The notes: generated from the sequence alone by a model not told the origin. Shown: positions 27,934 to 37,607, counted from the first letter of the stretch. The stretch is DNA of 64,000 bases from Lactococcus cremoris subsp. cremoris NBRC 100676 (GCF_001591705.1 NZ_BCVK01000004.1:1-64000); one strand, 5' to 3'. A program made the numbers and translations.

Positions 27934-28784
27934 TAGAATGATACCCCCAATCCTTTAAGCAACATTTGCAATGCCATAATTAAAATAACTGGAATGAAAA
28001 TCAAACGAATTGTTTTCGCTGGCAATTTAGGCATAATTTTTGAACCTAAAGCAGCACCAGCAACAATCCCTATAGCAAGAGGTCCTGCTAAACTTGGATT
28101 AACATAACCATTGAAAAAATAAACCGTTGCAGAAGCTGCCGCCGTCACCCCAATCATCAAATTTGAAGTCGCTGTTGACGCTTTTAAAGGCATTTTCATC
28201 ATTGAATCCATCGCCATAACCTTGAAGACACCTGAACCAATCCCCAAAAGTCCCGATGCCACACCAGCACCAAGCATAACAGCCGCACCGCCAGGAACTT
28301 TTTCTACTTGGTAAGGAATCTCTTTGCCAAGTTGCTTATCATAATAGCTTGAGTTTAATTTTAATTTTTCAGCTATTTTATCTGACTCAACATTTTGAAC
28401 GACTTCTTCACCTTTGTGCATTTTTCGCCACATATTGTAGCCTTGGAAAATCAAAAGGCAACCAAATAAGATATTCAAAATCGTAGCATCAAAAAATCCA
28501 GCTAGGACTGCACCAACTAAACCACCAATTGTGGTAAATATTTCTAAAAACATAGCCGTACGGACATTAATCATATCATCTTTCAAATAAGAAATGGCTG
28601 CACCAGAACTTGTTGCAATAACGGCAACAATACTTGCACCAATGGCGTATTTAATATCCACACCAAAAAATGTCGTAATAACAGGCGTGATAATAATTCC
28701 ACCCCCAAGACCCAAAATTGAGCCAAAAACCCCTGCGACGAAACCAAGAAGTAACATCAACAGAGTAAATACTAATAAAGACAT
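27933..28784 (-). CDS. TauE/SafE family permease
   Basis: 283 residues with about eight transmembrane segments. N-terminal GFVAGVFGSILGLGGGIIITPVI and the internal repeat GVASGLLGIGSGVFKVMAMDSMMKMPLKASTATSN are typical of TauE/SafE sulfite or sulfoacetate exporters and related anion permeases. The substrate cannot be told from sequence. It is first of a two-gene operon with the DUF1634 protein. A TAGAAT -10 lies about 30 bases upstream, with GGAG before the ATG. Confidence 0.88.
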   Translation of the reverse strand: MSLLVFTLLMLLLGFVAGVFGSILGLGGGIIITPVITTFFGVDIKYAIGASIVAVIATSSGAAISYLKDDMINVRTAMFLEIFTTIGGLVGAVLAGFFDATILNILFGCLLIFQGYNMWRKMHKGEEVVQNVESDKIAEKLKLNSSYYDKQLGKEIPYQVEKVPGGAAVMLGAGVASGLLGIGSGVFKVMAMDSMMKMPLKASTATSNLMIGVTAAASATVYFFNGYVNPSLAGPLAIGIVAGAALGSKIMPKLPAKTIRLIFIPVILIMALQMLLKGLGVSF

Positions 28785-28903
28785 GTGTTCTCCAATCTAA
28801 CATCCCTATTCTACCAAAAACTTTTTAAAGCTGCTTGTTCGTTTGATTAAGAAGCTTATCAAGAACATTTAAATCTTATTCTATTTTTTACAATACCAAT
28901 TTA

Positions 28904-28912
28904 TGATATAAT
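28904..28912 (+). promoter_or_regulatory. Extended -10 promoter of the 59-residue gene
   Basis: TGATATAAT lies about 55 bases upstream of the start at 28968. Confidence 0.65.
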
Positions 28913-28967
28913 TCTTATAAGATTAATGCTTCACAAGAGTTTTTGAGGCAACTTATTGGAGGTTAAA

Positions 28968-29147
28968 ATGAATAGACAAGAACTTGAAGCGCGACTTCGT
29001 CAGGAGTTAGCCATTCGCTTTTATAATGCTAAAGTAGCCGAACGTGAATATAGTGAGGCTGAGTTTCAAGAAATGAAAGCAGAACTTAAAGCTGATATTG
29101 AACAGTATGCTCATGACTATGTCAACGAAAGTAATGCTAATGGTTAA
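28968..29147 (+). CDS. Small hypothetical protein
   Basis: 59 residues, charged and probably helical (RQELEARLRQELAIRFYNAKVAEREYSEAEFQEMKAE). No known family. ATG at 28968 follows GGAGG by the right distance; a TTG four codons earlier overlaps that site. It lies between a TauE permease and zwf. A TTACTGACAG-rich gap separates it from zwf and could terminate it. Confidence 0.7.
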   Translation: MNRQELEARLRQELAIRFYNAKVAEREYSEAEFQEMKAELKADIEQYAHDYVNESNANG

Positions 29148-29150
29148 ATT

Positions 29151-29234
29151 TTACTGACAGAAATTCTAATAAGTCTGTCAGTGAATTAGGATTTCTAATT
29201 TTAATGATATCTAGCTTTTTATTTCTGTCAGTAA
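29151..29234. repeat. Cluster of TTACTGACAG repeats upstream of zwf
   Basis: An exact TTACTGACAG (29151-29160), a near match CTGTCAGTGA, and an exact CTGTCAGTAA (29225-29234) form inverted pairs between the small gene and zwf. They can serve as its terminator. Confidence 0.7.
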
Positions 29235-29266
29235 ATAAATTATTGTTTTTTAAAAAAGGAAAAAAT

Positions 29267-30778
29267 ATGACCGAACAAAAACAAGCACTTTTCACCATTT
29301 TTGGAGCAACTGGTGACCTCGCTAAGAGAAAGCTCTACCCTTCACTCTTTCGTCTTTTCAAAAAAGGCGAATTGGCTGAAAATTTTGCCGTAATTGGAAC
29401 AGCCCGTCGTCCTTGGACAAATGATTATTATCGTGAAGTTGTTTTAGAATCAATCAAAGATTTGATGAATTCAAAAACAGAGGCCGAAAACTTCGCAAGC
29501 CATTTTTACTATCAAAGTCATGACGTTAGTGACAGTTCACATTATGTTAATTTGAAAGACTTGGGCGAAAGTCTACGTAAACAATATAAAACAGCTGGAA
29601 ATCAAGTTTTCTTTCTCGCCATGGCTCCCCAATTCTTTGGCACTATTGCCGAACACCTCAAATCAGAAAATATTTTGACAGGTGAAGGTTTTGAACGAAT
29701 CGTTATCGAAAAACCATTCGGTACAAGTTACAATACTGCAAAATCACTCAATGACAGCCTCTCTAAAGTTTTTACTGAAGAACAAATCTTCCGAATTGAC
29801 CACTATCTCGGTAAAGAAATGATTCAAGCTGTTTCAGCTGTACGATTTGCCAACCCTATTTTTGAGTCTATTTGGAATAATCAGCACATTGACAATGTCC
29901 AAATAACTTTTGCTGAATTTATCGGCGTTGAAGACCGCGGAGGTTATTACGAAACTTCTGGTGCTTTGAAAGATATGATTCAAAATCACGTTTTACAGGT
30001 CCTCAGTCTGATTGCGATGGAAAAACCTCAAAAATTTGATGAAGCCCATATTGTCAAAGAAAAAGTTAAGGCACTCAATACCATGCGTCAATATTCTCCA
30101 GAGGAAGCTTTAAATAACTTTGTACGTGGTCAATATGTAGCTGGTCGCTTTGATGGCGAAGATTACTCAGGCTATCGTGAAGAAGATTCCGTTGCTCCAG
30201 ATAGCCGAACTGAAACTTTCGCCGCAGGGAAGTTTGTTATTGATAACGAACGTTGGTCAGGTGTTCCTTTCTATGTTCGCTCAGGAAAAAGAATGACTGA
30301 AAAAGGAACTCGCATTAATATTGTATTCAAAAAAGACCCTGATAATCTTTTTGCTGACAATTGCGATGACCAGTCTGTACAAAATATTTTAACTATTTAT
30401 ATTCAACCAACAGAAGGTTTTTCACTTTCTGTTAACGGCAAAGCAGCCGGTCAAGGTTTCCACTTAGAACCTTTGCGCTTGAATTTCCGTCACGACAGTG
30501 AATTCCTTGGAAATTCTCCTGAAGCGTATGAAAAACTCTTTTTAGATGTTCTTAATGGAGATGGTACGAACTTCTCTCACTGGGAAGAAGCCGCTCGTGC
30601 CTGGGAACTTATTGATGTTATTCGCGAAGCTTGGGATAAAGAAACCTCTGAACTCCCAACTTATGCCGCTCGTACTATGGGACCTAAAGCTGCCTTTGAT
30701 TTACTCGAAAAAGAAGGGCATGAATGGGCTTGGCAGCCTGATGTCTGGTATCAAGAACGTGGTTACTACGATAAATAA
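29267..30778 (+). CDS. zwf: Glucose-6-phosphate 1-dehydrogenase
   Basis: 503 residues. Oxidises glucose 6-phosphate to 6-phosphogluconolactone, entry of the oxidative pentose phosphate route. The NADP fold begins LFTIFGATGDLAKRKLYPSLF, and the catalytic signature RIDHYLGKEM is near residue 180. ATG at 29267 has AAAAAAGGA upstream and is preferred to the open extension from 29204, which begins in the repeat cluster. Its product feeds the 6-phosphogluconate dehydrogenase step also seen in the gluconate locus at 3829. Confidence 0.96.
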   Translation: MTEQKQALFTIFGATGDLAKRKLYPSLFRLFKKGELAENFAVIGTARRPWTNDYYREVVLESIKDLMNSKTEAENFASHFYYQSHDVSDSSHYVNLKDLGESLRKQYKTAGNQVFFLAMAPQFFGTIAEHLKSENILTGEGFERIVIEKPFGTSYNTAKSLNDSLSKVFTEEQIFRIDHYLGKEMIQAVSAVRFANPIFESIWNNQHIDNVQITFAEFIGVEDRGGYYETSGALKDMIQNHVLQVLSLIAMEKPQKFDEAHIVKEKVKALNTMRQYSPEEALNNFVRGQYVAGRFDGEDYSGYREEDSVAPDSRTETFAAGKFVIDNERWSGVPFYVRSGKRMTEKGTRINIVFKKDPDNLFADNCDDQSVQNILTIYIQPTEGFSLSVNGKAAGQGFHLEPLRLNFRHDSEFLGNSPEAYEKLFLDVLNGDGTNFSHWEEAARAWELIDVIREAWDKETSELPTYAARTMGPKAAFDLLEKEGHEWAWQPDVWYQERGYYDK

Positions 30779-30784
30779 TAAATA

Positions 30785-30818
30785 AAAAATCCTATCAGTA
30801 AGCAAGATAGGTTTTTTT
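30785..30818 (+). terminator. zwf terminator
   Basis: CCTATC (30791-30796) and GATAGG (30806-30811) with flanking A- and T-runs, directly after the zwf stop. Confidence 0.85.
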
Positions 30819-30821
30819 ACG

Positions 30822-30993
30822 TTTTCCACAAACTTTTACACAGTTTTCCACATATTTGTGGAAAGACTTCACAATTCTGTGGAAAACTTTATGTTTTCAA
30901 TAGTAAAATAGGATAAAAAAAGGACTTTACTTGTGGATTTATTTTTCCACAGGTAAAATTCCTTTTAATTTTTTTATAGACTTGTTTTCCACA
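30822..30993. other. Cluster of DnaA-box-like nonamers
   Basis: Five perfect TTTTCCACA nonamers occur in 172 bp: plus strand at 30822, 30844, 30943 and 30985, minus strand at 30878-30886. Near matches lie at 30857-30865 and 30932. A sixth exact copy lies in the yqeG-like gene at 31257. TTTTCCACA differs by one base from the DnaA consensus TTATCCACA. Two copies form the perfect inverted repeat TTTCCACA-TATT-TGTGGAAA. The cluster fills the gap between zwf and the HAD gene and could titrate DnaA. Confidence 0.5.
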
Positions 30994-31501
30994 CAGGTTC
31001 ACCGTCACGTTTTATCAATTTGCTCCAAACTCGTCGTTCACGCCAACGGTTAACTTGAGTACTCCAAGCATCTGATTCGACCAAAGGTTTCACCAAAATA
31101 CTTCTCACGCCAGCTCTGTGAGCAGCTCTGATATCTGTCATTAATTGGTCACCAACCATAATCACATTTTCAGGACGCTCATCAAGTAATCTTAAAGCTT
31201 TTTTTATCCCCCAGGCAAAAGGCTTCATTGCTCGCCAGATATAATCAACCCCAAACTTTTCCACAGCTCGAGCGACTCTTGCTTGTTTATTATTTGATAC
31301 AACAACAACTTTCAAGCCATTCTCACGCATTTCTGAAAGCCAAGCCAAAAGCTCTGGAGTTCCGTCAGGATTATCCCAGGCAATTAAAGTATTGTCCAAA
31401 TCCACCATTACTGCACGAACATTTAGTGCTTGTAGACGTTTCGGATCCAGTTGATAGACAGCTTCCACTAAATAATCAGGCTTATAATTATCAATTTTCA
31501 T
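30974..31501 (-). CDS. YqeG-type HAD phosphatase
   Basis: 175 residues, HAD superfamily subclass IIIA. Motif I is VDLDNTLIAWD (about 33-43), motif II VVVSNN, and motif IV IMVGDQLMTDI. The YqeG group is conserved beside yqeH/aroE in most Firmicutes; here it stands alone. In-frame ATG at 31501 carries no ribosome site: TGATATAAT ends six bases upstream, predicting a leaderless message. The 3' end contains one DnaA-box-like nonamer. Confidence 0.88.
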   Translation of the reverse strand: MKIDNYKPDYLVEAVYQLDPKRLQALNVRAVMVDLDNTLIAWDNPDGTPELLAWLSEMRENGLKVVVVSNNKQARVARAVEKFGVDYIWRAMKPFAWGIKKALRLLDERPENVIMVGDQLMTDIRAAHRAGVRSILVKPLVESDAWSTQVNRWRERRVWSKLIKRDGEPVWKTSL

Positions 31502-31604
31502 GCCCTTATTATATCAAAAACTGACAGAAATTCCTGTTTTCCTCCCTAGAATTACTGACAGCTCTATCATCAGTAAACAGAATCATCAAATTAATGACAG
31601 AAGA

Positions 31605-31629
31605 AAAAAGTCGCATCAAGCGACTTTTT
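31605..31629 (-). terminator. dnaJ terminator
   Basis: AAAAAGTCGC and GCGACTTTTT form a 10-bp stem around ATCAA, just beyond the dnaJ stop. Confidence 0.9.
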
Positions 31630-31630
31630 C

Positions 31631-32770
31631 TTATTTAAACTTATCAAAGAATCCTTTTTTACCAGAACCAGAAACTTCAATACCACTTGCCTTGGCAAAA
31701 GCTTGAAGAGCTTCTTTTTGAGCTTGGTTCATGTTCTTAGGAGTGACAATATTAATAATGACATATTGATCACCATTACCAGAACCACGGAGTTTTGGAG
31801 CTCCTTTTCCTTTTAGACGGAAATTAGCGCCAGTTTGTGTTCCCGCAGGAATTTTTAATTTCACATTACCATGTACAGTTGGAACTTCAACTTCATCCCC
31901 TAAGGCCGCTTGAACAAAGTCCATCGGCATCTTATAGTAGATTTCTGCGCCATCGCGTTCAAATTTATCTGAAGCTTCTACTTGGAAGACAACATACAAA
32001 TCACCGTAAGGGCCACCATTTACACCAGCATCACCTTGACCTTGTAAACGCATTTTTTGACCAGTTTCAACACCAGCAGGTACAGTCACTTTAACAGTAT
32101 GTGCAACTTTTTCATGACCTGAACCATGACAAGTTGTACATTTTTCTTTAATTTCCTTACCTGTTCCATGACAGACATCACAAGTTGTTTGAGTTTGCAT
32201 CCGACCAAGCGGTGTATCACGAACAACATTAATTTGTCCACGACCTCCACACTTATGACAAGTTTCCGGATGCGTTCCAGCTTTCGCTCCTGAGCCATCA
32301 CAAGTATGACAGAGTTCTTCACGATTATACTTCACTTGCTTTTCAACACCGAAAATAGCTTCTTCAAATTTTAAATTGATTCGATATTGTAAATCATCAC
32401 CCTGACGTGGTACATTTGGATTAACTTGCGCTCCTCCTCCACCAAAGAAACTTGAGAAGATATCCTCAAAACCACCGAAACCGCCAGAAGCTCCGCCAAA
32501 GCCTGAGAATCCAGAAGCTCCACCGAAACCGCCGCCGCCAAAGCCACCATTAGCTCCCGCTTCACCATATTGGTCATAGGCTGCTCGTTTTTGTTCATCA
32601 GAAAGCGTTTCGTAAGCTTCTTGAACCTCTTTGTACTTATCCTCAGCACCCTCTTCTTTATTTAAATCGGGGTGATATTTTTTGGACATTTTACGATAAG
32701 CTTTTTTTATTTCATCTTGACTGGCATTTTTATCAACACCCAGTCGTTCATAATATTCAGTATTATTCAT
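31631..32770 (-). CDS. dnaJ: Chaperone protein DnaJ
   Basis: 379 residues from ATG at 32770. J-domain (1-70) with the HPD tripeptide (KYHPDLN), a Gly/Phe-rich region (about 75-125), four zinc repeats ([32 protein letters not shown]) and the C-terminal client-binding domains. It delivers clients to DnaK and stimulates its ATPase. A GTG five codons upstream lies on top of the ribosome site and is rejected. dnaK is not adjacent; dnaJ forms its own heat-shock unit with a CIRCE operator. Confidence 0.97.
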   Translation of the reverse strand: MNNTEYYERLGVDKNASQDEIKKAYRKMSKKYHPDLNKEEGAEDKYKEVQEAYETLSDEQKRAAYDQYGEAGANGGFGGGGFGGASGFSGFGGASGGFGGFEDIFSSFFGGGGAQVNPNVPRQGDDLQYRINLKFEEAIFGVEKQVKYNREELCHTCDGSGAKAGTHPETCHKCGGRGQINVVRDTPLGRMQTQTTCDVCHGTGKEIKEKCTTCHGSGHEKVAHTVKVTVPAGVETGQKMRLQGQGDAGVNGGPYGDLYVVFQVEASDKFERDGAEIYYKMPMDFVQAALGDEVEVPTVHGNVKLKIPAGTQTGANFRLKGKGAPKLRGSGNGDQYVIINIVTPKNMNQAQKEALQAFAKASGIEVSGSGKKGFFDKFK

Positions 32771-32817
32771 TTCTAAATTACTCACTTCCTTTACTAAATC
32801 AATTTTTCAATAGCACT

Positions 32818-32846
32818 ATTTTACCACGTTTTTCCACTTTTGGCAA
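32818..32846 (-). promoter_or_regulatory. dnaJ promoter
   Basis: TTGCCA (32841-32846), 17-base spacer, TAAAAT (32818-32823) on the minus strand. Confidence 0.75.
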
Positions 32847-32851
32847 AAAAA

Positions 32852-32878
32852 TTAGCACTCTTTTTATCAGAGTGCTAA
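32852..32878. promoter_or_regulatory. CIRCE operator (HrcA site)
   Basis: The canonical TTAGCACTC-N9-GAGTGCTAA is perfect here. It lies just upstream of the dnaJ promoter and three bases after the stop of the C39-like gene, so it may also act as the terminator hairpin of that operon. It places dnaJ under HrcA repression. Confidence 0.97.
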
Positions 32879-32880
32879 TT

Positions 32881-33627
32881 TTATTTTAAAAATTCAATCG
32901 CAAATTGATTTGTTTCATTGTAAACTGAGGCAACCGTAGATTCAGCTAACCAGTATTTCCCTTTGATTGGGTCAGTTACATGAAACTCTTTTGTCGCTTC
33001 ATTGTAGCCATCTAATATTACTGCATGAGTATTAACCACGACCTTATAACCGTAGTATTCATCATAAGTAATATCAGGACTATCAAAATCAATTGTCACC
33101 CACATCTCAACTAAATGTTCTGATAGAACAGCTTGTTCAATTGCATCCAGACTCTGACCAGACAAATCAGCCACCTGAATATTATTATCTTGAGCGAATT
33201 TCATCAGAGCGGCTGGCCAAATTGTCGGAAATCCTCCATCAGGAATCTCATCATCAGCTGGCCACGGATTCCCAGCATAACCACTGTTAGGATCGCCTCC
33301 CCAGCCAACATAAGGTAAATCTTCAATCCAATCAGTCACTGTTTTCCCTTGCGTTTTATCCAGATAAACCAGAGCATTATAAAAAGAAACAATTTCACAC
33401 CCCTGGTAAGCACCAATGTTAAGCTGATTTATATTTCCTGTTTTCATTAAAACATAATCATCTTTTCCTTGACTATCCGTTTTATAAAATGTTTTGGATG
33501 CAGGGCTTAATTGTTTGTCCTCTTGATTTTTTGGATTCAACAAATAGGTCACAAGAACTAACAAAGCCACAAGAACGAATAAAATTACGATATTTTTTTT
33601 AAAAAGTTTTTTCTTTTTAATTGTCAT
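32881..33627 (-). CDS. C39-like membrane-anchored protein
   Basis: 248 residues. A basic start and one transmembrane helix (about 12-31, IVILFVLVALLVLVTYLL) anchor an extracellular domain of the peptidase C39-like (BtrH/C39_2) fold. The Cys region is GAYQGCEIVSFYNAL, and the His region NTHAVILDGYNE is followed by DPIKGKYWL. A cysteine-protease or cross-bridge-related role is possible but unproven. Its start overlaps the racD stop by 11 bases, so it belongs to the asnH-aslA-racD operon. Confidence 0.8.
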   Translation of the reverse strand: MTIKKKKLFKKNIVILFVLVALLVLVTYLLNPKNQEDKQLSPASKTFYKTDSQGKDDYVLMKTGNINQLNIGAYQGCEIVSFYNALVYLDKTQGKTVTDWIEDLPYVGWGGDPNSGYAGNPWPADDEIPDGGFPTIWPAALMKFAQDNNIQVADLSGQSLDAIEQAVLSEHLVEMWVTIDFDSPDITYDEYYGYKVVVNTHAVILDGYNEATKEFHVTDPIKGKYWLAESTVASVYNETNQFAIEFLK

Positions 33628-34342
33628 CTAGTAGGTCATTTTTTCCCATCATGGATAAAGTTCGATGTACAGTTTCAGCTTGTGCATCAATTATATTATA
33701 TTCTTTTGTTAAATCATAAGCATCATACAAAACTGACAGTTCTGTGCAGCCTAATATCGTTACTTCACAGTTCATTTTAGAAGCAACATCAGATAAAATT
33801 TCATGATAAAGTTCAAAGTTGAGATTTCTATTTTCCTTGACTTCTTGATAAATCAATCGATTAACTTTTTCTTGTAACTCTTCATCTGGAATTACCGCTT
33901 CATAACCTTGTTCTTCCAAGGCCTCACGATAAACTCCCGTCAAAATCGTTCCTTCTGTTGCCAAAACAGCGACTCTCTTAGCATCCGAAAAGTGACGACC
34001 AATACTATCAACCGCAATCCGAGGCATATGTAAAATTGGAATCTCTGTCGCCTTTTGCATTTCATCAAAATAATAATGAGCAGTGTTACAAGGAACCACA
34101 AAGAACTTTGGTGAAAGTTGACTATGAATTTTTATATCATCAATCAATTTTTCTTCCGGATTTTCTAATGAAGGATTTTTAATATACTCTGTCCGGTCAG
34201 GAATCGTCGCATGGTTAACCACGATATAATTTAAATAATCCTGATCACGATGAGCTTCTGTTCGTTTATTCAAAGTATGAATAAAACTTTCGGTAGCAAG
34301 AGTACCCATTCCTCCCAAGATTGTAAAGAAGTTTTCCATCAC
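33617..34342 (-). CDS. racD: Aspartate racemase
   Basis: 241 residues, Asp/Glu racemase family. The two catalytic cysteines lie in VVPCNTAHY (about 84) and ILGCTELSVL (about 194), with GGMGTLATESF at the start. It makes D-aspartate, the precursor of the lactococcal interpeptide bridge. It lies directly downstream of aslA (28 bp) and overlaps the C39-like gene. That order is what the D-Asp cross-bridge pathway predicts. Confidence 0.9.
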   Translation of the reverse strand: MMENFFTILGGMGTLATESFIHTLNKRTEAHRDQDYLNYIVVNHATIPDRTEYIKNPSLENPEEKLIDDIKIHSQLSPKFFVVPCNTAHYYFDEMQKATEIPILHMPRIAVDSIGRHFSDAKRVAVLATEGTILTGVYREALEEQGYEAVIPDEELQEKVNRLIYQEVKENRNLNFELYHEILSDVASKMNCEVTILGCTELSVLYDAYDLTKEYNIIDAQAETVHRTLSMMGKNDLLDDN

Positions 34343-34370
34343 ATCCCCCTGTCCTTCTTATTCTTAATTT

Positions 34371-35597
34371 TTATTTGTGAAAATATGTTTTAAAGGCCCC
34401 AATATAACGATGGAAAGCATACTTCATCAAAAGGTAACGCTTAGGAGAGTTATCCTTGGAATAAAATAAAGTTGTTCCATAGTTTCCTGAGCTAACAAAA
34501 CGACGAATTTCCTCTTTAAAGCTCGGATTCACATATTTAAGCAATACTTTTTTAGGAACTCCCAACCAAAGCTTAGTCCCTTTACCATAAACTGTTTCAG
34601 TAAAAGCTTCGTTGTAAATACGGTCAGCCACCAAATAACGGGTCAAATTATACCCATTTAAGGTAACATAAAATGAACTGCGCCCTTGACGTAAGTTAAT
34701 TTCAAAAAGTTTATAAGAACCATCACGCGGATCATACTTCATATCGAAATTCGCAAAGCCTGTGTACTCAATTTTCTCAAGAAATTCCTGAATTTGCTGA
34801 TAGACTTGTTCATTATAATCAGGCAAAATCGCAACATAGTTTCCAATTGCTTTTGGACTTGGATCTTCAAGCAAAGGATGACCTAAACACATCATTCTTA
34901 CCTTATGATTTTTATCTACATAAGCATTCAAAACGCGCATATTTTCATCGCCACCAGGAATAAAGTCTTGGATAATCATTTCATCAGGATAACCGGCTTC
35001 ATAACAACGATGAAGCATTAACTTCATTTCTTCATTTGATTCAATCGTGAAAGCCTTCTTTTGTCCTTCAAAATGAACGTCCAAGTAAGAAATGGAATTC
35101 CCTGGTTTTAAAATCATTGGGTAAGGGAAAGTTAAACTGTCCACTAGAGAATCTATTTCTGATTCAGGATTAACCAATACCGTTTTAGGATATGGCAAGC
35201 CATACTGCTCACAGATATTGTAAAAATCAGGTTTATTTTCTAATTGTTGATAAAGAGAGTACTCAATATAAGGCACTTCAAAAAATTCGGAAAGTTCATC
35301 ACGATATTTCGAAGCAAGTAAAGCATAGCCATCCCCACAAGCCACTAAAAGATATTTTTTATGATCATCCTTATGTTTACTTGCGAAATCACGAAGAACT
35401 TGGATAAAAGTTTCCTCATGGTCAAAATTTTCATGTGTTTGCACTTCAACGATTTTCGAATACTTTGTGGGTGCCAATCCAGAAGCACTTAAAGCAAGGG
35501 AAGTAATCCCAAATTCTTCATGAAATGAACGAGCCATTCCATATACGTTGATATCAGAACCTAACAGAATAGGTTGAAATTCAATTGTTTGTGACAC
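34371..35597 (-). CDS. aslA: D-aspartate ligase, ATP-grasp
   Basis: 408 residues. ATP-grasp enzyme that activates D-aspartate as beta-aspartyl phosphate and adds it to the lysine side chain of UDP-MurNAc-pentapeptide. Visible are the lid segment YPMILKPGNSISYLDV (about 168-183), the hinge MIIQDFIPGGDE, and the metal site FEINLRQGR. It lies between asnH and racD with short gaps (11 and 28 bp), typical of the Lactococcus D-Asp bridge operon. Confidence 0.9.
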   Translation of the reverse strand: MSQTIEFQPILLGSDINVYGMARSFHEEFGITSLALSASGLAPTKYSKIVEVQTHENFDHEETFIQVLRDFASKHKDDHKKYLLVACGDGYALLASKYRDELSEFFEVPYIEYSLYQQLENKPDFYNICEQYGLPYPKTVLVNPESEIDSLVDSLTFPYPMILKPGNSISYLDVHFEGQKKAFTIESNEEMKLMLHRCYEAGYPDEMIIQDFIPGGDENMRVLNAYVDKNHKVRMMCLGHPLLEDPSPKAIGNYVAILPDYNEQVYQQIQEFLEKIEYTGFANFDMKYDPRDGSYKLFEINLRQGRSSFYVTLNGYNLTRYLVADRIYNEAFTETVYGKGTKLWLGVPKKVLLKYVNPSFKEEIRRFVSSGNYGTTLFYSKDNSPKRYLLMKYAFHRYIGAFKTYFHK

Positions 35598-35608
35598 AAA
35601 AACCTCCC

Positions 35609-37486
35609 TTAAAAATTAACCACAGCAGGTTTTTCACCATTATTGATGAAGTAAACATCATACCAAGTCAAGAATGAATAAATTGTCCAGAGTTTACGAC
35701 GAGCATCATTTTTATCTGCAAAGTTATCATCCAACATCTTCAAAAGTTTTTCTTGGTCGAAAAATTCTGCAACAAAGTCTTGTTCAAACAATTGACGAAC
35801 AACTTTATAATACTTCTCTTCCCTTAACCAGTCTTTAATTGGCACTGGGAATCCCAATTTTTTACGATTTGACCATTCTTCTGGCAAATGACGACGAGCT
35901 GCTTGACGGAAAGCATATTTTGTATTGTGTTCATTCAAAAGGAATTTAGAAGGAATTTGTTCGGCTGTGTGCATCAATTCAATGTCTAACAATGGGACAC
36001 GTAATTCAAGTGAATGTGCCATAGCCATTTTATCTGCTTTAAGCAAGATATCTCCTGGCATCCATTGGTGCATATCAAGATATTGCATTTTACGAAGTTC
36101 AGAACCTTCTGGTGCTTTTTTATAAGTTTTTCCAACAATTTCTTTGACTGTTAGAGCCGCTTGAAATTCTTCTTTCAAAAGCTCAACTGATTCAGACTCA
36201 TCAAATACTTTTGCTTGCCCGATGAAGAAGTCCTCAGCTGGTGCAAGTGATTCATATAGATGCTTTTGTCCTTTGAAATGTTTATTTTCAATTCCACGAG
36301 CAATTGAGAAACGTAAAGATTTTGGTAATTTCTTCAAACCTTCTGCAAAAACACGAACCGCGCGAGAATTGGTACTAAATCCATAAGACTCATAACCAGC
36401 AAAGAGCTCATCTGCTCCTTCACCACTCATTACAACCCGTACATCACGAGCTGCCAATTCAGCAAGGAAAAAGAGAGGAACACAAGAAGGATTTGAATCT
36501 GGTTCATCTAAATAATATTGAATTTGTGGGAAATATTTAAAAGCTTCGTCCCCATGAATTTCACGAGAAGTATTATTCAAACCAATCATATCAGTTAATT
36601 GTTTGGCTTGTTTAGACTCATTGAAAGTTCCTTGACCGAAACCAATAGAATAAGTGTGTTCAGGACGAAGCGTTGAAGCAACATAACTAGAATCTACACC
36701 ACTTGATACAAAAGCACCCACTTCAACATCAGCGAACTTATGAGCATCAACAGAACCCAAAACGGTCTTATCAATCAAATCAATTGATTCTTCCAAGCTC
36801 ATATCTTTTTCATCAACTTTCATATCCCAATAAGGCTTAATATCTAAAACCCCATCTTTATATGTAAAGTAGTGTCCTTCTTTGATACGAAAAACATTTT
36901 TAAAGAAAGTTTCATCAAGAGCAGAATATTGGAAAGTCATATAAGGTTTCAAAGCTTCTTTATTTAATTCTTTTTTGAAGTTTGGATGTTTCAAAAAGCT
37001 TTTAATTTCAGAACCATACATGAAAGTTCCGTTCATTTGAGTATAGTAAAGAGGCTTGATCCCGAAATGATCGCGTGCACCAAACAATTCTTGTTTTTCT
37101 CTATCCCAAATCACGAAAGCAAACATTCCACGAAGTTTTTGAAGAAGCTCTACACCGTATTCTTCGTAACCATGTAAAAGCACTTCTGTATCAGCATGAG
37201 TAGTAAAATCATGACCTTTAGAGATAAGGTCTTCACGCAATTCACGGAAATTATAAATTTCGCCATTAAAGGTTATAAGTTTAGTTTTATCTTCATTAAA
37301 GATAGGTTGATCTCCACCCTCAAGGTCAATAATACTCAGGCGACGAAAACCAATTGCTGCTCCTTCGTCAATAAATTCACCTGAACTACTTGGACCTCGG
37401 TGAGCGATTGTATCCATCATTTCTTCTAAAGTTTTTGATTTATCATTTTGATCCATCCGGTCAATAAAGCCGACAATTCCACACAT
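35609..37486 (-). CDS. asnH: Asparagine synthase-like amidotransferase AsnH
   Basis: 625 residues. Glutaminase domain begins with catalytic Cys2 (MCGIVGFIDR), and the synthetase domain carries the PP-loop SSGVDSSYVAS (about 255-265). In Lactococcus AsnH is known to amidate the D-Asp cross-bridge of peptidoglycan, changing wall charge and autolysis. The location upstream of aslA and racD supports that assignment over free-asparagine synthesis. It is first in its operon. Confidence 0.92.
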   Translation of the reverse strand: MCGIVGFIDRMDQNDKSKTLEEMMDTIAHRGPSSSGEFIDEGAAIGFRRLSIIDLEGGDQPIFNEDKTKLITFNGEIYNFRELREDLISKGHDFTTHADTEVLLHGYEEYGVELLQKLRGMFAFVIWDREKQELFGARDHFGIKPLYYTQMNGTFMYGSEIKSFLKHPNFKKELNKEALKPYMTFQYSALDETFFKNVFRIKEGHYFTYKDGVLDIKPYWDMKVDEKDMSLEESIDLIDKTVLGSVDAHKFADVEVGAFVSSGVDSSYVASTLRPEHTYSIGFGQGTFNESKQAKQLTDMIGLNNTSREIHGDEAFKYFPQIQYYLDEPDSNPSCVPLFFLAELAARDVRVVMSGEGADELFAGYESYGFSTNSRAVRVFAEGLKKLPKSLRFSIARGIENKHFKGQKHLYESLAPAEDFFIGQAKVFDESESVELLKEEFQAALTVKEIVGKTYKKAPEGSELRKMQYLDMHQWMPGDILLKADKMAMAHSLELRVPLLDIELMHTAEQIPSKFLLNEHNTKYAFRQAARRHLPEEWSNRKKLGFPVPIKDWLREEKYYKVVRQLFEQDFVAEFFDQEKLLKMLDDNFADKNDARRKLWTIYSFLTWYDVYFINNGEKPAVVNF

Positions 37487-37607
37487 TTGTATCTATCCCC
37501 TTATCATTTTTCCTTATTATTATACCACAATAATAAAAAATGATTTGACAGAAGGAAAATTATTCCCCACTATCAAACCACTATTTTTTATTTATTAAGA
37601 CTTTTTT

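Noticed and set aside
32050-32650. Alternative frames in the dnaJ zinc and Gly-rich regions
   Set aside because: They arise from the repetitive Cys/Gly codons of dnaJ.
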